From the NCBI GenBank assembly GCA_024803745.1, contig JANJXV010000187.1, forward strand, positions 1,552,501 through 1,616,500: a stretch of DNA of 64,000 nt. Direction: 5' to 3'. Origin of the DNA: Megascapheus bottae (taxonomy: Eukaryota > Chordata > Mammalia > Rodentia > Geomyidae). Positions 22,871 through 35,825 of this stretch are shown here, one piece after another. Position 1 is the stretch's first letter. Each line of letters begins with the position of its first letter. The translations under genes and the position numbers were made by a program. The notes below the pieces were generated by a model that ran no database searches, was not told the DNA's origin, and worked only from the letters and a program-made list of their open reading frames with translations.

Positions 22871-25800
22871 GCAAAGGTGTGAAGGGTGAGATAACCCAGC
22901 AGTTTAGGGTAGCAGTTTTCAAGCTGTTCTGTTTACCCAGGGGTAGCCATTTTGAGCAGAATATTAACTAAAATAATACAGTAAGTATGATCGAGTTCCT
23001 TTTGGTACAGAGCTACTTAAAATTAAACTAAGGGTATTTCACATCCAGAATTTTCTGGCAATGACAAGGGTGAAGAAAAATTACCAAAGGCTGAACTCAA
23101 AGAAATTAGTATGTATTTTGCAGTTCTTATTCTCAAAGATATTGGCAGAAACATTTAATCATATGTGATCTAAAATATTTAGCTTTGGTGTTATTCACAT
23201 GTTTTATTTATTATTTATATATGTTACTTACAAATTACAAGGTGTCCCTACACAGATTCTTGATACTGATATTATAAAGGGGAAGTCTAGCATTAGGTAG
23301 GAACCTCTGTGATATCACAAAGAAGAATATACAGAAACATACTTAGTCAGATAAACAGATAGGAGTACACTCCACACATTCATCTCGGTAAATTTTCACT
23401 GAATGAGTGGCAACATTTTGAAAGAAAATATTTAGTAGAAGGTTGTTACCTACTGTCACAATTGCTACCCTCAAACACTAGATAGTAACAGCGAAGTCCA
23501 GCTACTGATTTAGACTGACTCGGACAAATTTCATACAAGTCAATTTTCCTCAACACTTCAGTGCCATACACCACAGCAAATGTTTATACTCACAAAATTT
23601 CCATAAGTCAATGCGTACTCTTACCTTACGCTGTGTCGTTCAGTATTTTTTTTACAAACTAAAGTATTATAGAGAGTATTTTCACATTGTTATTATGTGT
23701 TTTACTTTAGTATTTGTGTATATTTATCATTTATACAACTGAAATTGTAGGGGAGTGTTTTGGTTTTTCAGGTGTCCACACCCCACCTGCTCATTCTCTC
23801 CCTCATATTACTAGGCAGAGGTGATATTTCAAGTAAACATGCAGAGCTTCTGTTTGCCAAGGATATTTAAATATTTTCATGATGATAACTTTATTTGGAA
23901 GCCAATTCTTTAAAAAGCCTTTAACCAGTACTCCAGATTTCCCAGCCTAGTATGTTTTTCCAGTAATTGCATATAAACGCATAGAGACAATTGCATGCTG
24001 ATGCACTCTGACTGTTACAAGGCCCTGAGCCCAACTCTGAATTCCAAAGGTAGGTTCAGCATCACCTAAAACATACATTGAGTTTAAGGGAAAAAAATTC
24101 CTGAAAGAAACTAAAGAAGGCTCACTACTCCCCTAACTTACAACTAAATATACACAAAAACAATGGTAATATGCCAAGTGAGAAAACCCCAAATCAACTC
24201 AGACCCGGTGATCATAAGGCCAGTGGGATGTGTGCACTGCACTGCACTGCTGGCCACGGCCACTGGGCTACACCTCGTCCAGGTGAGGAAGAGGCTCCTT
24301 CTGATACGCTCTCCACAACTCACACGCAAGTCATTCCATACGTGAGAGCACGTCTGTTTTCTTCACAACTGTTATCTGGGAATAGAGCTATCTTCTTCCT
24401 AAAACTATTATAAAGGACTTCAAACTCCCAGAAAAAAATAGAACTATTAGTGTTTTCTGGCATTTTTACATTTGTGTTATTTAAATGTAAGAAAGAAAAT
24501 GTTACTTTCTATAAGAATGCCTCCTAAATATAACAAAGCAAAAGGGCTAAAGAGACCAGGCCGAGCAGGATTCACAATCTTCCCAGGGCTAGAAGTTCAG
24601 CAATAATGTTTGCCTAGCAAGCAAATCCTAGAGCTGCCAAATAGAAAACAAGCAAAACCTTTTCCAATTGTATTCCCTCTGAAACATTTAAAACTTCTGC
24701 CCAATGACAATCCTTCCTGAAAAGGCCTTCTGAGGTCAGAGATACTTAGAACTGTGCGGAAGTATCAAGTCACATGGGAACAATGCATCGATGCAGGTCT
24801 TATTACTTGTGATTAGAGTCAGATAACTAACCTCACACTATGACTTCTAATAAACATTTCTATACTATACTATAGTATTCTTGAAAGAACTCATACTGCT
24901 TTACACAAAACATCTGCAGCTGTGAGGAGGAAAATGTCCACTGACTCACACTGGAGTTGGGGTATTTTGACATCATTTTCAAGGTAAGCAAACAGAGAGA
25001 GGTTAAATGACATTGGAAGGTCACATGTTTCCTCTTTCTGAAGGAAGATGATGGTTGCGTTGCAAATAAAGAGAACTTCAACCAGAGAGAATTAGTGGAG
25101 CAGTCACAATTTGACCTTTCACCCTCTGACTGTAGCAAGCTATTAGAATTGTGTATATATGTCATCGTTATACTATTGCATGAGAAATGAATTAACTAAT
25201 TTCCATGCTGATACTCGTGCTGCTAGAAAATCATGCTTCCATTCAATTTTACATAAAAGTATACCAATGAATTTAGACTGTTCTACTAAATCTCATGTAA
25301 TGTTAAGATTTTTATTATGTCAGGTAACTGAAACCATGTTCCCCATACTTCAGAATTTAACATATCAGAAAGCATGGAGAAGATACACAAATGTGTAGCT
25401 AAGTTGACAAAACTCGGGTTCCTTCTGAATTACTGTTATGTTTTTACTGCTGTCCCTGTAAGTCAGCAGTGTCAATGAGAAGCCTACTGTGTATGAATCA
25501 ATAGATAATGAGATGAGTGAAGTTTTAGGATTGGAGGCCACTAACACTAGTTCTTTGCTATAGACTTTCAATCCCAGTTACAATATAATTATACTAACCT
25601 TAATTTTCCAATGACAAATTTGAACATTTATTTGAGAATCACAAAACAGACGTTCCTCTGCTTACATGTTTCAAAATAGTACTCTTGTTGAATTTTAATG
25701 CAACCAAGACATAATTCATATCATAAAAGAGATACAAACTTGTATGAGACTTTACTTACAAGTAGTTATTTTCAGATAAATTTGTATAAGAAAGACAAGG

Positions 25801-28260
25801 ATGTTTGTATGGCACAGAAAACATGTAAAGGGGAATTTTTAGGGATAGTTATGATTTTAACGTAGCCGAGATTATGATGGAAATCAAGACAGTCTTTACG
25901 ACCCATTTGATTGAATAGTATTGGTTAGCAAGGGTTAAGGGAGAATTTTTGGAACCAAATGTATTAAAAACTAGTTTGGAGAAAGAGAATACAATTAAAT
26001 GAATATAGAAAAAAAGAGATGATATGAGTACAAAAGGTGAGAAAAATCAAAGGAAAAGCTGTCTTTTTCCTTGTTGGTATTGTTTATATCAGTTTCCCTT
26101 TGTCCTCCTCTATCAATCTTCCCTACCTGGGAGTAACAGAACCACAAAAGCAAAATGGAAAGTATCAGTGGTAAATTAGCTTTCTTAGCTAGTGATAGAT
26201 GTCTCATAATCAGGAAAGAAATAGGATAGCAATACAAACAGAAACTCAAGTATTTTGTGGTATCCAAACTACTGCATATTCTAACAGGGTACTGGAACTA
26301 GAGTTAACAAGTTCTCATTTAACCTCCTCTTCATCTTTAAAAGCAGCACTCAAAAGTCTTCACAGCTTAACTTGACTTTCAAGATCATGCATTTGGGATG
26401 TATTTATCATTGTTCAGAATAGGGGAGGAAAGTGCCCAGGTAAAAGAAAGGCAATTTCGCAAAATGAATTAAAGATAATTCAAGAGAAAGGAGATTGACA
26501 AAGAAAGAAACACTTGCCACAACTGCATACATTTTACTTATTTAAGGTACAGATAATGAGATTTTATAATGATCCATACATAAGATTACCACATAAATAA
26601 TTTTATTTTCTTAAAAAATGGGAAATGCTGACCAATTCTAATAGCTGAGAGATACCAGCCAGGTTTTTGAGGAAGTTATTTAGATGGGAGGAATGATGAG
26701 TACAATAAAAGGACTCTGGATACCCCAGAACAGAAGAGCATAATAGAAGGAAATGTTTAAATAAGGAACTGTTTTAAGCAAGAGGTCATGAAGGGAATTA
26801 GCTGTTCCCACGAGTCCAGATGCTCCAAATCCACAGGAGCAATGGTAAGAATTCTATGTTTCACTGATAAGGGAATGAGGGGGATAAAAGAATTAAGCTG
26901 AAATAGACATCCTAGGAGGAACTGGTACACATGCCATGGCCATACTCCAGTTATATTTGGAAAGAAACTAAATCAGAACAATGTAATTGGAGTTACATTT
27001 CTAAAGCAGAAAATAGATGAAAAAGTAACAAATGTATGGCTTCCTTCTGCCAAGTCCTGGGTAGAGAAGGAAAAAATCCACAACTTCTCAATACTTCGCA
27101 AAGAACCACTAGTCTTGAAAATAAGAACCAGCATCCTAGCAAAAGCAGAAAATACAGGAAACAACATCACGAGACCGAGACGTGTCACTTACTACTCAAA
27201 GTAGTGAAAGATGCAGCAAACCTGCAGATTTTAACCATAGGGTTTTGAAATAGAACAGAAAATAGGGTGCTTGAAAAAGAACAGAAGAGGTTTACTCATC
27301 CTTCTCCTTAGAGTTAAGACCAATCTCCTAGTTTGTTCCTTGGTTCTAAACAAAGTAGAAACAATCATAAGCATCTGGATAGAACATAAAATGATCCTTG
27401 TACACTCTTCATGCAAGATAGACACCAGGAAGAAATCTTTTATTCAAGGAAGTAGGGTTTGCCCTGTTGAAGAGATAGGAGAGTGAGTAGGTAGGTGCTG
27501 GAGAAGGATCTTCTGTAGAATTATGAGTCAACCCAAGAAAACTAAATTTCTGTATCATAAAATTAGCCAGCAAAACAGAAAGAACAGTTCAAAAACATGA
27601 AACTTGCTTAGCTTGATTTCTGTTTATATTGGTGAAGTACTTGCTCATTGAGGATCAATATTTCCACTGCAAACAACAAGCAAACTTGACTAAAATATAA
27701 AATGACTTACGTCTGGAAAGCACTGGGGAGATTCCAAGGTGTTAAGAATTTGAGAACCAAGATCAAGGAGAGAGAGAAAGGATAAAAGCAAGAGACCTAA
27801 ATACCAAATCACCACATGGAATGTACAAGTTCTAACATCCGAGCTGAAAATAAAATCATGGGGTAGTTGCTAAGAGATGGAGTAGGTAGATCCACTTTTA
27901 AGCTTTGTCACCAAGTTTATAAAACAAACTTTGACAGTCATAAAAGAGGACACGGGTATTTTCTGCATGATTTTACTGATGTTAAGGCTCTACTTTGCAT
28001 AAAAATGTTGAAAGAAAGCAACATTTGATCGTTGGCAAGTGGCATGCAGAGATGGAGAAACTTGAGAATACATATACCATACTAGCAACACTCTCCTTTT
28101 TGAGAAGTGAATTTTAGAAGTGCCCTTAAGATAACAGTCCAATAAGTCACATTTTTATTAGTATTTGATATGTATTTTTGTGTAAATACAACATATGTAA
28201 ATACATATGTATGTAAATACGATAAAAATTAGGCTGTATCTAGTATCGGTAACATTACTC
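22871..28260. other. Long non-coding stretch, no gene found
   Basis: 5.4 kb of AT-rich unique-looking DNA. The only departure in texture is a CpG cluster at 24190-24350 with an ACTGC triplicate and a donor-like 'ccaggtgaggaa' at 24279-24290. No SINE or lineage-specific L1 3' end recognised; opposed open frames of 60-101 codons have no protein character. Confidence 0.5.
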
Positions 28261-29360
28261 CATTTATGAGGCAGCACTGTCATGATGTAATGACTTTCTA
28301 AAGGTCTCACCTCAACACAGCAATGAAATTCCAAAAGGGTGTAGAGGAGTCATTCCACCTGCGAACATCCTGCCCTGGATCCTCCACAGTTCATGTCTAA
28401 TTCATGTCTTCTGCAAACACAATATACATCCATTCTATACTCCATAGCTCCCCACATCCTCACGTATTCCAACAGCAACTCAACAGCAACTCACAGGTCC
28501 AAACTCTCAGCTAAATCAGACATAACTAGACCTAAAACATGATTCATCCTGAGGCAAATTCTGTCTAGCTAGGATGTTTTAAATCAAAGTGTTAAGGTTA
28601 AGTGCTTCTCAAACACAGTGGAAGGACATACATCAAAAAAGAAATGGACAACAGGACCCACGTAAATTCACACAAGGAAAGCAACATTAGACCCCAAACT
28701 CTATACCAGTTCTCTGCATGTGTTCTCTATTGGACACACAGTGGTGGTTGACACCACAAAGCCTTTGGCAACCCTGCTTCTTTGGCTTTGTAAGTTCATC
28801 TATCATATATTTTTCTTCCACAAAGCTCTAAAGCAGAGAGAGACTGCAGAGAGGATGGGTTTTACTCCATCTTCCAGGAAATTGTTCTCCATTTCCACCA
28901 TAGATTGGCTAACTATACTTCCATCAGCATTCTGTCAAATTACCTAAGCACTCTTCTTAGAGGATTCAGACTTTCTCTACAGCACCCTTCTTTCTCCCAA
29001 TCCTCACCAGCACAAACCTCAATATGTTGCTAGTGACAATACCGGTTTTCTGGCCTGCTCTTCCAAATTCTTCTGGTTTTTATCCAGCTTCAAAGCTGCT
29101 TCCACATGTTTAACTATTTGCTATAGTGATAGTCTCACTTTTCAATATCAATTTTCTTTTTTAGTCTGTTTTGTGATGCAGTCGCTATACCACAGACTGG
29201 GTCAATCATAATCAGTAGAAGTTTTTTTTTTGTCTCACAGTTCTGGAGACTGGGAAGTCTGAGATTGAGAGACTGCATCTGGGAGGTGCTTCGTGCTATG
29301 TCTAAAAAGACAGCAGGACAAACACCAAGTATGATAGAGAGAAGAAAAAAGCTCAAAGAA
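28261..29360 (-). mobile_element. Degraded ERVL-MaLR element with parts of both LTRs
   Basis: On the minus strand, reading from 29360 downwards: 5' LTR (plus-strand 'taccacagactgggtc', 'tctcacagttctggagactg') at about 29145-29360, then a degenerate primer-binding region near 29140, then internal sequence ('cttcaaagctgcttccacat'; 'gattcatcctgaggcaaatt') to about 28366, then a partial 3' LTR to 28261. MaLR internal regions are non-coding relatives of ERVL. The ~0.8 kb here is shorter than the 1.5 kb or so usual for the group, so internal deletions are likely. No open frame is intact. Confidence 0.7.
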
Positions 29361-29835
29361 ATTCACCTTTTTTTGAGAGACTTTTGAGAGTTAGAAAAGC
29401 CTACAAACCATAACAAATAATCTATTCTAAACATGGCAGTTGTAGCTGAACATCTTTGATATTTTCTCCAGTTTCTTACTAATTTAAAACACTTTGTAGT
29501 CTGTGAGCTGGGAGTTGTAAACCTTAAAAAGGTTGTATTATCAAACATTTAAAACAAATGTAGAAAAATTCATATGTAAAATCTTAATAAAAAACACATA
29601 AGAGGTAGAATACTAATTTATAGGAGCTATTTCCAAAAAAGAAATAATCTATAACTAAGTTTCAAACATGATTATGAACATAGATCACCATTTTAAAATA
29701 TCTCTGGATTGAAAGAATGCCACGGTTTATAAAACTGTATTATTTCTGGTGAGATGATTTTTATGGCTAAGTAAAACAAAAGGTAATATTTTCAGCAAAA
29801 ATTTAATATCAATCAAACTGTTTTATATTATTTAT
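29361..29835. other. Non-coding sequence, no gene found
   Basis: AT-rich gap between the MaLR element and an L1; nothing recognised. Confidence 0.5.
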
Positions 29836-30151
29836 TTTTTTCTTTTTTTATTGTAATTAATAAAAGGGTTACATGATATTTGCCAGATAGAAGGTGCATT
29901 CATTCACATACATTAATACCCTTTCACATGTCTTGGTACCCATTAACCTCTCCCCCACCCACCACCCACCCCCTGTCTTGGTTTTACCCCTTGCCTATCA
30001 AATTTCAAATAACCAAATATAAATAAATTCGATATATCAGATAACAAAGTGAGATACTGTAACAATATGAGTTACCCAAGGGACAGCAAAGGAGATGAAA
30101 GATAACATAGTAGATTAAGGACAACAATCATTCATTATATGGCTTTTGTTT
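29836..30151 (-). mobile_element. L1 3' end, 'accaagac' subfamily, 5' truncated
   Basis: Antisense of the A tail and 'taattaataaaagggttac', then the antisense G-rich block ('ctcccccacccaccaccc') and 'tgtcttggttttacccc'. It ends at 'atatggcttttgttt'. The 'accaagac' variant ties it to the younger copies, but its G block has its own sequence. Confidence 0.92.
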
Positions 30152-30495
30152 AATTATTATAATATTTATCATCTAAGCAGAAGTGCATCTTGTGTATTGG
30201 AAACTGCAGCACCAAATTGTTGAATTATTTCTTAACGCTGCCTCTAACTTCCTTTACATAGCAGCAATAGATTTTGTTTTGATCTTGATTTTTTTAGTGA
30301 TTCAGTCCATATAGAGAATTAATAATTAATCTGGTCCTAATATCAATAGCCTGTGAAATACTAAATTAACTGACATTCCGGATTCTCAATTACTGTTTTC
30401 CAAGTTAGCATTGATCTTTTCATGGTTGGCTATGGTGCACATTAGATATCTATAAGCAGCTCCAACAGCAACTGGGACATTGTAGGGTGCTCAAT

Positions 30496-30606
30496 AATGT
30501 TTTATTGTTTTTGGTCGTGGGACCTGAACTCTGGGTCTCGGCATTGGCCCTGAGCTCTTCAGCCCATAGCTACCACCCTACATCTTGAGCCACAGCACCA
30601 CTTCCT
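30496..30606 (-). mobile_element. ID-like SINE, half element
   Basis: 'ggacctgaactctgggtctc', 'ccctgagctcttcagccc' and 'cttgagccacagcaccac' are the antisense ID-like half. A flanking GCTCAAT at 30489-30495 and 30607-30613 is the likely target duplication, so the element entered as a half unit. Confidence 0.85.
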
Positions 30607-30613
30607 GCTCAAT

Positions 30614-31343
30614 GAATTTTTGTTATTATTTTAGGAACCAGAATTGGCCACCACACAATAGAAAAATTATTGCTCGCAAACATCACATTAATATATAAAA
30701 GAGAATGGCTATTAATATCTTTGAAATACATTGTGAAAATATGGCAAGAAAATAAAAAGGTAGCTTGTTAATGATAATCACACTGATAAGACTTATTATT
30801 CCTTGTATATTCTACATATGTTCATTCAGCAGGTTTCTCATGTTGAGTACAACAGACTACATAAAGGTAAAGCAAAAAGTAATTCTTGTCCTATAGGATT
30901 TAGTCTAGAAAGAGAAATAGAAATCTTATTATACAGGTGAAATTTGTTTTTGTAGAGCTCACTGTGAAACCAACAGTAAAAATACCTACTTAGTATGAGG
31001 ATAACTATGTACATGTTAAGACTTGAAGGAAGAGTATAAGGGTAGGGCAATAATCTCTACCATGAAAGAAGAACCCCATACTTGGAGTTTGCAGTACATA
31101 CAGAAATCTACATAATAGTTCAAGGTAGCTCTCAGGAACGAGAAACTACCAGAATAAATGAAGCTCATACCACTGAGAAAATCTGAAAAAGTTCTCAGGA
31201 AATTTGTGAGACCTACATACATACACAGTTAATTATTTGAAATGTAAATATAATTGAGAATGCTATATTTATTTTTAAATCCGTATTCCCAGTGATCACA
31301 TAAGTCCTGAGTAGAAAGTATATCAGAAGAAAAATCACAATTG
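30614..31343. other. Non-coding sequence, no gene found
   Basis: AT-rich; no gene or repeat recognised. Confidence 0.5.
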
Positions 31344-31450
31344 CAAACATGAGAAAGGGTAGTAATGTTTGTGAAGTAATATATCTTCTATCTGGCAAAT
31401 ATAATATAACCCTTCTATTAATTACAATAAAAATACCTTAAAAAAGAAAA
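31344..31450 (+). mobile_element. Short L1 3' end
   Basis: Only the last ~100 bases: 'catgagaaagggtagtaatg', 'cttctatctggcaaatat' and 'attaattacaataaaaa' with an A-rich tail. Confidence 0.88.
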
Positions 31451-31994
31451 TTTACATTTTCCGACAGTATTTGTGGAGCATTATATTTCTGCTTTTGTTA
31501 GCTCCAATTTCTACAGGCAGATCTACATATGAACATTCCTGGACAGTCTTCACTTTAAAATGTTGATTCAGTACCCAAGTAATTTTAACTCCCTTAGTCC
31601 ATAGGCTATGGGAGTGAAATCACAATTTCAACAAGTGCTGGAGGCCTAGGATGTATAGGTATAGGTACCAGAATATACCTAGACAGCTTTATCATATCCA
31701 TGTTCCTCCATAATGCCTAATATTCTCTATGTGATCCATTCTTGTACTAGAACTATTACTCTTCAAAAACCTCAAGGTGTTCAAGGAAGAACTGAGCTTC
31801 TTTCCCAAAAGAAATGCCAGTTCCTTAATAGCAGGGTATATACCTCAGATTATATCTTAACCTTTCACCATTACAATTGTAATTATAATTAACTTTTGTT
31901 GAGTTTTTGTTGCAGACCCTGTTAAAAAGAGACTTAAATAAATTAGAGATCTAATTAAACTCGACAGTTCAGTAACTATTTCTTAAATGCTTTC
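31451..31994. other. Non-coding sequence, no gene found
   Basis: No gene or repeat recognised. Confidence 0.5.
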
Positions 31995-32004
31995 CTCTCC
32001 CACA

Positions 32005-32247
32005 TTTTTTACATTTTAAATATATTTTTGTAATTAATAGAAGGGTTACATTATATTCACCAGATAGAAGGTGAATTACTTCACATACATTGATACCCTT
32101 TCTCATGTCTTGTTCCCCATTTCCCTCCCTCCATCCTCGCCACTCATCTTGTTTTCCCCCCTTCCCTATCCTATTTCAAATAACCAAATAAACATATACA
32201 ATATATCAGATAAAAGGTAAAATACCGTTACAATATGAGGTAACCAA
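32005..32247 (-). mobile_element. L1 3' end, older subfamily, with target duplication
   Basis: Antisense tail, then 'taattaatagaagggttac' and the antisense purine tract, ending at 'caatatgaggtaacc'. The 10-base duplication CTCTCCCACA at 31995-32004 and 32248-32257 defines the insertion exactly. Confidence 0.95.
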
Positions 32248-32263
32248 CTCTCCCACAATTTTT

Positions 32264-32446
32264 TTGCCAGTCCTGGGCTTAAGCTCAGGGCCTGAGGACT
32301 GTCCCTGGACTTTCTCAAGGCTAGAACTCTACCACTTGAGCCTCAGCACCACTCCTGGCTTTTAAGTATATGGTACCAAGGAATCGAACCCGGGTCTTCA
32401 TGTATGCTAGTCAAGCACTCTACCGCTACGCCAAACTCCCAGTCCA
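32264..32446 (-). mobile_element. Dimeric tRNA-derived (ID-type) SINE
   Basis: Antisense of the tail 'ttttttgccagtcctggg', right unit 'cttgagcctcagcaccac', then the left tRNA-like unit with B-box antisense 'ggaatcgaacccgg'. A perfect 14-base target duplication (CTCCCACAATTTTT at 32250-32263 and 32447-32460) overlaps the target duplication of the adjacent L1. Confidence 0.95.
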
Positions 32447-32460
32447 CTCCCACAATTTTT

Positions 32461-32760
32461 ATAGTTAATTTTCAACATAGCATCTAGTGAGTATCACCAA
32501 TACATTTGTTCACCCTGTGTCCCACCATTTCAGTGCCCCTCTCCCTCCCCCAAATAGATAACATACATACCAGACAAAAGGTACAGAAATCACAAGTGGT
32601 GGCAAAGGAGAAAACAGACAAACATCAAAAAGACAAAAGGCAAAAATCAAAAGGCAAACAGCAAAAACCAAAGTCTTATCTCCATCTCTTGTAGTTCATT
32701 TCTATAAATCGTATTTCTGTATGATCATATGCACATAGCTATTGAGTTTTTTGATCTAGA
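32461..32760. repeat. Candidate unclassified repeat with A-rich iterations
   Basis: 'caacatagcatctagtgagt' and 'gttcaccctgtgtcccacc' followed by imperfect iterations of an acaaaaggcaaaaatcaaaag type at about 32600-32680. It has the look of an old retroelement, family unknown. Confidence 0.25.
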
Positions 32761-34403
32761 ATGTGCCTATAATTCTCCAAGTAAAAACATTGGAAAGTAA
32801 AAGACAAAAATTCACTAGGATATGATAAAGTATACAGGACTGTGAACACTCACACTGTAAGACCAGAGGAGGATATTATTATTCTTCTCTTCCAAAATCT
32901 CACTATATAATAAGCACTGGTATTTCTTGGCATGGTGGCTTTGAAGGCTCCTGGGCATCACCTCATTTCTATATACTTTAAAGCCAAATCAACTCTCATC
33001 TCACCTTACCCTCTCTCCTGTATTTCTAAAATAGCTGCACAAATGGGGGTTTAAAGTGTTAAAACTATGACTGGAATTAAGAAAGGGAAACTAATGTGTG
33101 TGTCCAGTCTTAGAGATCAAGAACATGCACAAGCATTGACTTGACTCATTTAAATCTTGATGTTTTCAAGCAGTTCCTATGTTGCTCTGAGTGTCTATTA
33201 ATACCGAGTACCCGCTCTGCCTCACTCAGCCTTCACATTACTACACCATTTCTTTTCCAGTTAGTTTACCAGATCAATATAAAGTTAAAAATGCTGATGG
33301 AACTATTTGAAATGGAAGACTAGGAGACTTAAGGGGGATTATGTAGGCTCTCAGAAATGATTTGAAGAGTTAAATCTCTGTTGGCTTTAGAAAGATTTTT
33401 AAAATTGACATTCTGGCACATTGCTTCAAGGACATAACAACTTTGAAGTACAACAACCGAAATGATAATGCTAAAAAGAAAATATCTACTCTAGGACAGC
33501 AAAAGGCTTAAGGTAATTTGTCCCAGTAATAAGTTTTAAAAACTGTACTCTCCATGATTTGGAGATACAAATGAAACTTTATTACAGAATATGGAATTCA
33601 TTCTTTGCTCTGATGGGAATACTGGCCCTAGAAAGAAAAAATACAATATTGTTATAAATTTTAAAAAGTTAAAAGTAATACAATGGCAAGCCCTCAAATC
33701 TGTCCACTAAGAATAAAACTATTGATTGTATACTTACTAAATTTAATCTGAAAAGCCTCAGAAATGTTGAATTTCTCTTTTTAGGCCCAGCCTAAAAACA
33801 CTTTTTCCCTTATTTGGACATTATGTTATTTAAGATGCAGTAATTTAAACAAGAGAAACACAACCCAAATTTACTTTACATAAAGAAGAAAGTTTACAGC
33901 TCATGTCCTGGAACGACAGTAGGTTGGGATATGATTTCCCAAAAGGTCAATAATGTCTCACAGTTTTGACAGTTTTCTCATTATCTTGCATTTCTCCTCC
34001 TTGTTCTGTTTATTCTTTGGAACCCTCTACTACACCATCCTAACAAGCTTCTAACACCAATACCCTTTGAAATAAAGACAACTGCCTCCCAAAAGTTTGA
34101 TGAGAGACTCTGGAAGTTAATTTGTTGCCCCCAATAAGGCAATAAGTCAAACTCAATCATTTTGATCAAATTTTTGGTTCATATTTCTGTACTATTACAT
34201 CAATGTGTGGTACTAGTTTTAAGGCATGGACCATTAGGGATATTGTTTTTTTCTATCTAAACATTTACCCATATCTATAAATTCTAATCTGCTTTGGTTG
34301 TTTTTGACAGACACAAATAAAATGACTTTCAAAATTATATTACTACTTGATTTGTAAAATGTACTATATTATCCATCACAAAACAGTACTATATATAATC
34401 AAC
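32761..34403. other. Non-coding sequence, no gene found
   Basis: AT-rich unique sequence; open frames of 60-62 codons without features. Confidence 0.5.
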
Positions 34404-34418
34404 AGTTAACTAAAATAT

Positions 34419-34656
34419 GGCCAGGCACATGCTCATTCCAATAATCCTAGCTACCCAAGACGCTCACATATGAGGACAGGAGCTCAAAGCTAGCATGGGC
34501 AGGAAAGCCCAGGAAATTCTTATCTCCAATTTGCCACCAAGAAATCAAAGGCAGAGCTGTTATACAAGTGGCTGAGTATTAACATCAAGTGAAAAATCTA
34601 GTGGATAGCAGCCTGACATCAGTTCAAGGCCCAGATACTGGCATACATACACAAAA
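34419..34656 (+). mobile_element. Composite SINE (B1-like + ID-like), old copy
   Basis: 'aataatcctagctacccaag', 'caggagctcaaagctagc', 'tcttatctccaatttgccac' and a diverged right half. Flanked by AGTTAACTAAAATAT at 34404-34418 and AGTTAATTAAAATAT at 34657-34671, a 15-base duplication with one mismatch. Confidence 0.9.
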
Positions 34657-35226
34657 AGTTAATTAAAATATAATGAATCAATATCAAACCATGTAATCAT
34701 AATTCAAACTATATTTGCTTCCCTGACTTTTCCAGATATGATGAAGGTTGAATATTCTCCACATAGTCACACTGTTTGAGAGAGCTAATAGGCAAACCAA
34801 TATCACTGAAAACTTTTGTGCAAAAGTTTCAAGCCTAATATTAATTTATTTAAAATGTTTGAGAAAGTTTGCATAGAAAATCTAGACAAATTAAAAAAAA
34901 TATTATTTGGTTTTACCCCACTTTCTCAAAACTCCTTATATTCGATAGCAGAAGAAATGGAACGGTACAGCATTAACTTATGCACATATCAGCTGTTTCT
35001 ATCTTAACTAGGAAGCACTGTTTCATCTCTTATCAGACACAAAATGGATTGAAAGTTAATTGGAAAAGTATTTCAGAAGAAAAGTGGTAGAGAAAGGTCT
35101 AATAGGTTTTTGAAGATGTAATGATTCATATTTTTATGTTGGAAAGGATACCAAACCAGAGAAAAGTTTCTAGTTAAGAACACAGTGAATATTTTTAATG
35201 TATGAAAAACCTAGCTACAATACAGC

Positions 35227-35262
35227 AAAATAATAATAGTAATAATAATAATAATAATAAAT
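35227..35262. repeat. (TAA)n microsatellite
   Basis: TAA/ATA units with a single G interruption near 35239. Confidence 0.95.
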
Positions 35263-35344
35263 CTACAGTTCCACTATACCTAGCAGGTCATGAAATATTT
35301 GTGATAAGCTTGAACAACCACTTTTTCATGAACTTAATAATTTT

Positions 35345-35618
35345 TTCTTTTCTTTTCTTTTTTGGTTAGTCTTGGGTCTTGAACTCTGGGCCTGGGCGCT
35401 GTCCCTGAGCTCTTCACCAAATAAAGGTTATACCCTTTATTTTAAAAGCTATACCTTTTCAAATTAACATTAAAACTTATACCACTTCTGCTTTTCTGGT
35501 GGTTAATTGGAGATAAGAGTCTTACAGACTTTCATGCCCAGGCTGGCTTTGAACTACAATACTCAGACCTCAGTCTTCTGAGTGGCTAGGATTACAGGTG
35601 TGGGTCACTAGCTCCTAG
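35345..35618 (-). mobile_element. Composite SINE with an internal foreign segment
   Basis: Antisense ID-like half ('cttgaactctgggcctggg'), then about 65 bases that do not belong to the SINE (35417-35481), then the antisense B1-like half ('ggtggttaattggagataag', 'gctaggattacaggtgtggg'). Flanking CTTAAT at 35333-35338 and 35619-35624 may be the target duplication. Confidence 0.85.
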
Positions 35619-35825
35619 CTTAATCTTTTTTGCTAAGTACTCACTTTGTTTTCAGATGAGGGACTGCTTTCCCAAGAGCCCTCTTTGTCTATTGATATCA
35701 CCTCAAAAACCTTCTTCTTTTCAGTCACCATCTGTGGCTGCCTGCCTAGATATTATATATTCTTCCTGACCCCTGGAACTTGATCTGCATATATTATCAT
35801 TGTGCATATAGTAGTTGTGTAGTTC

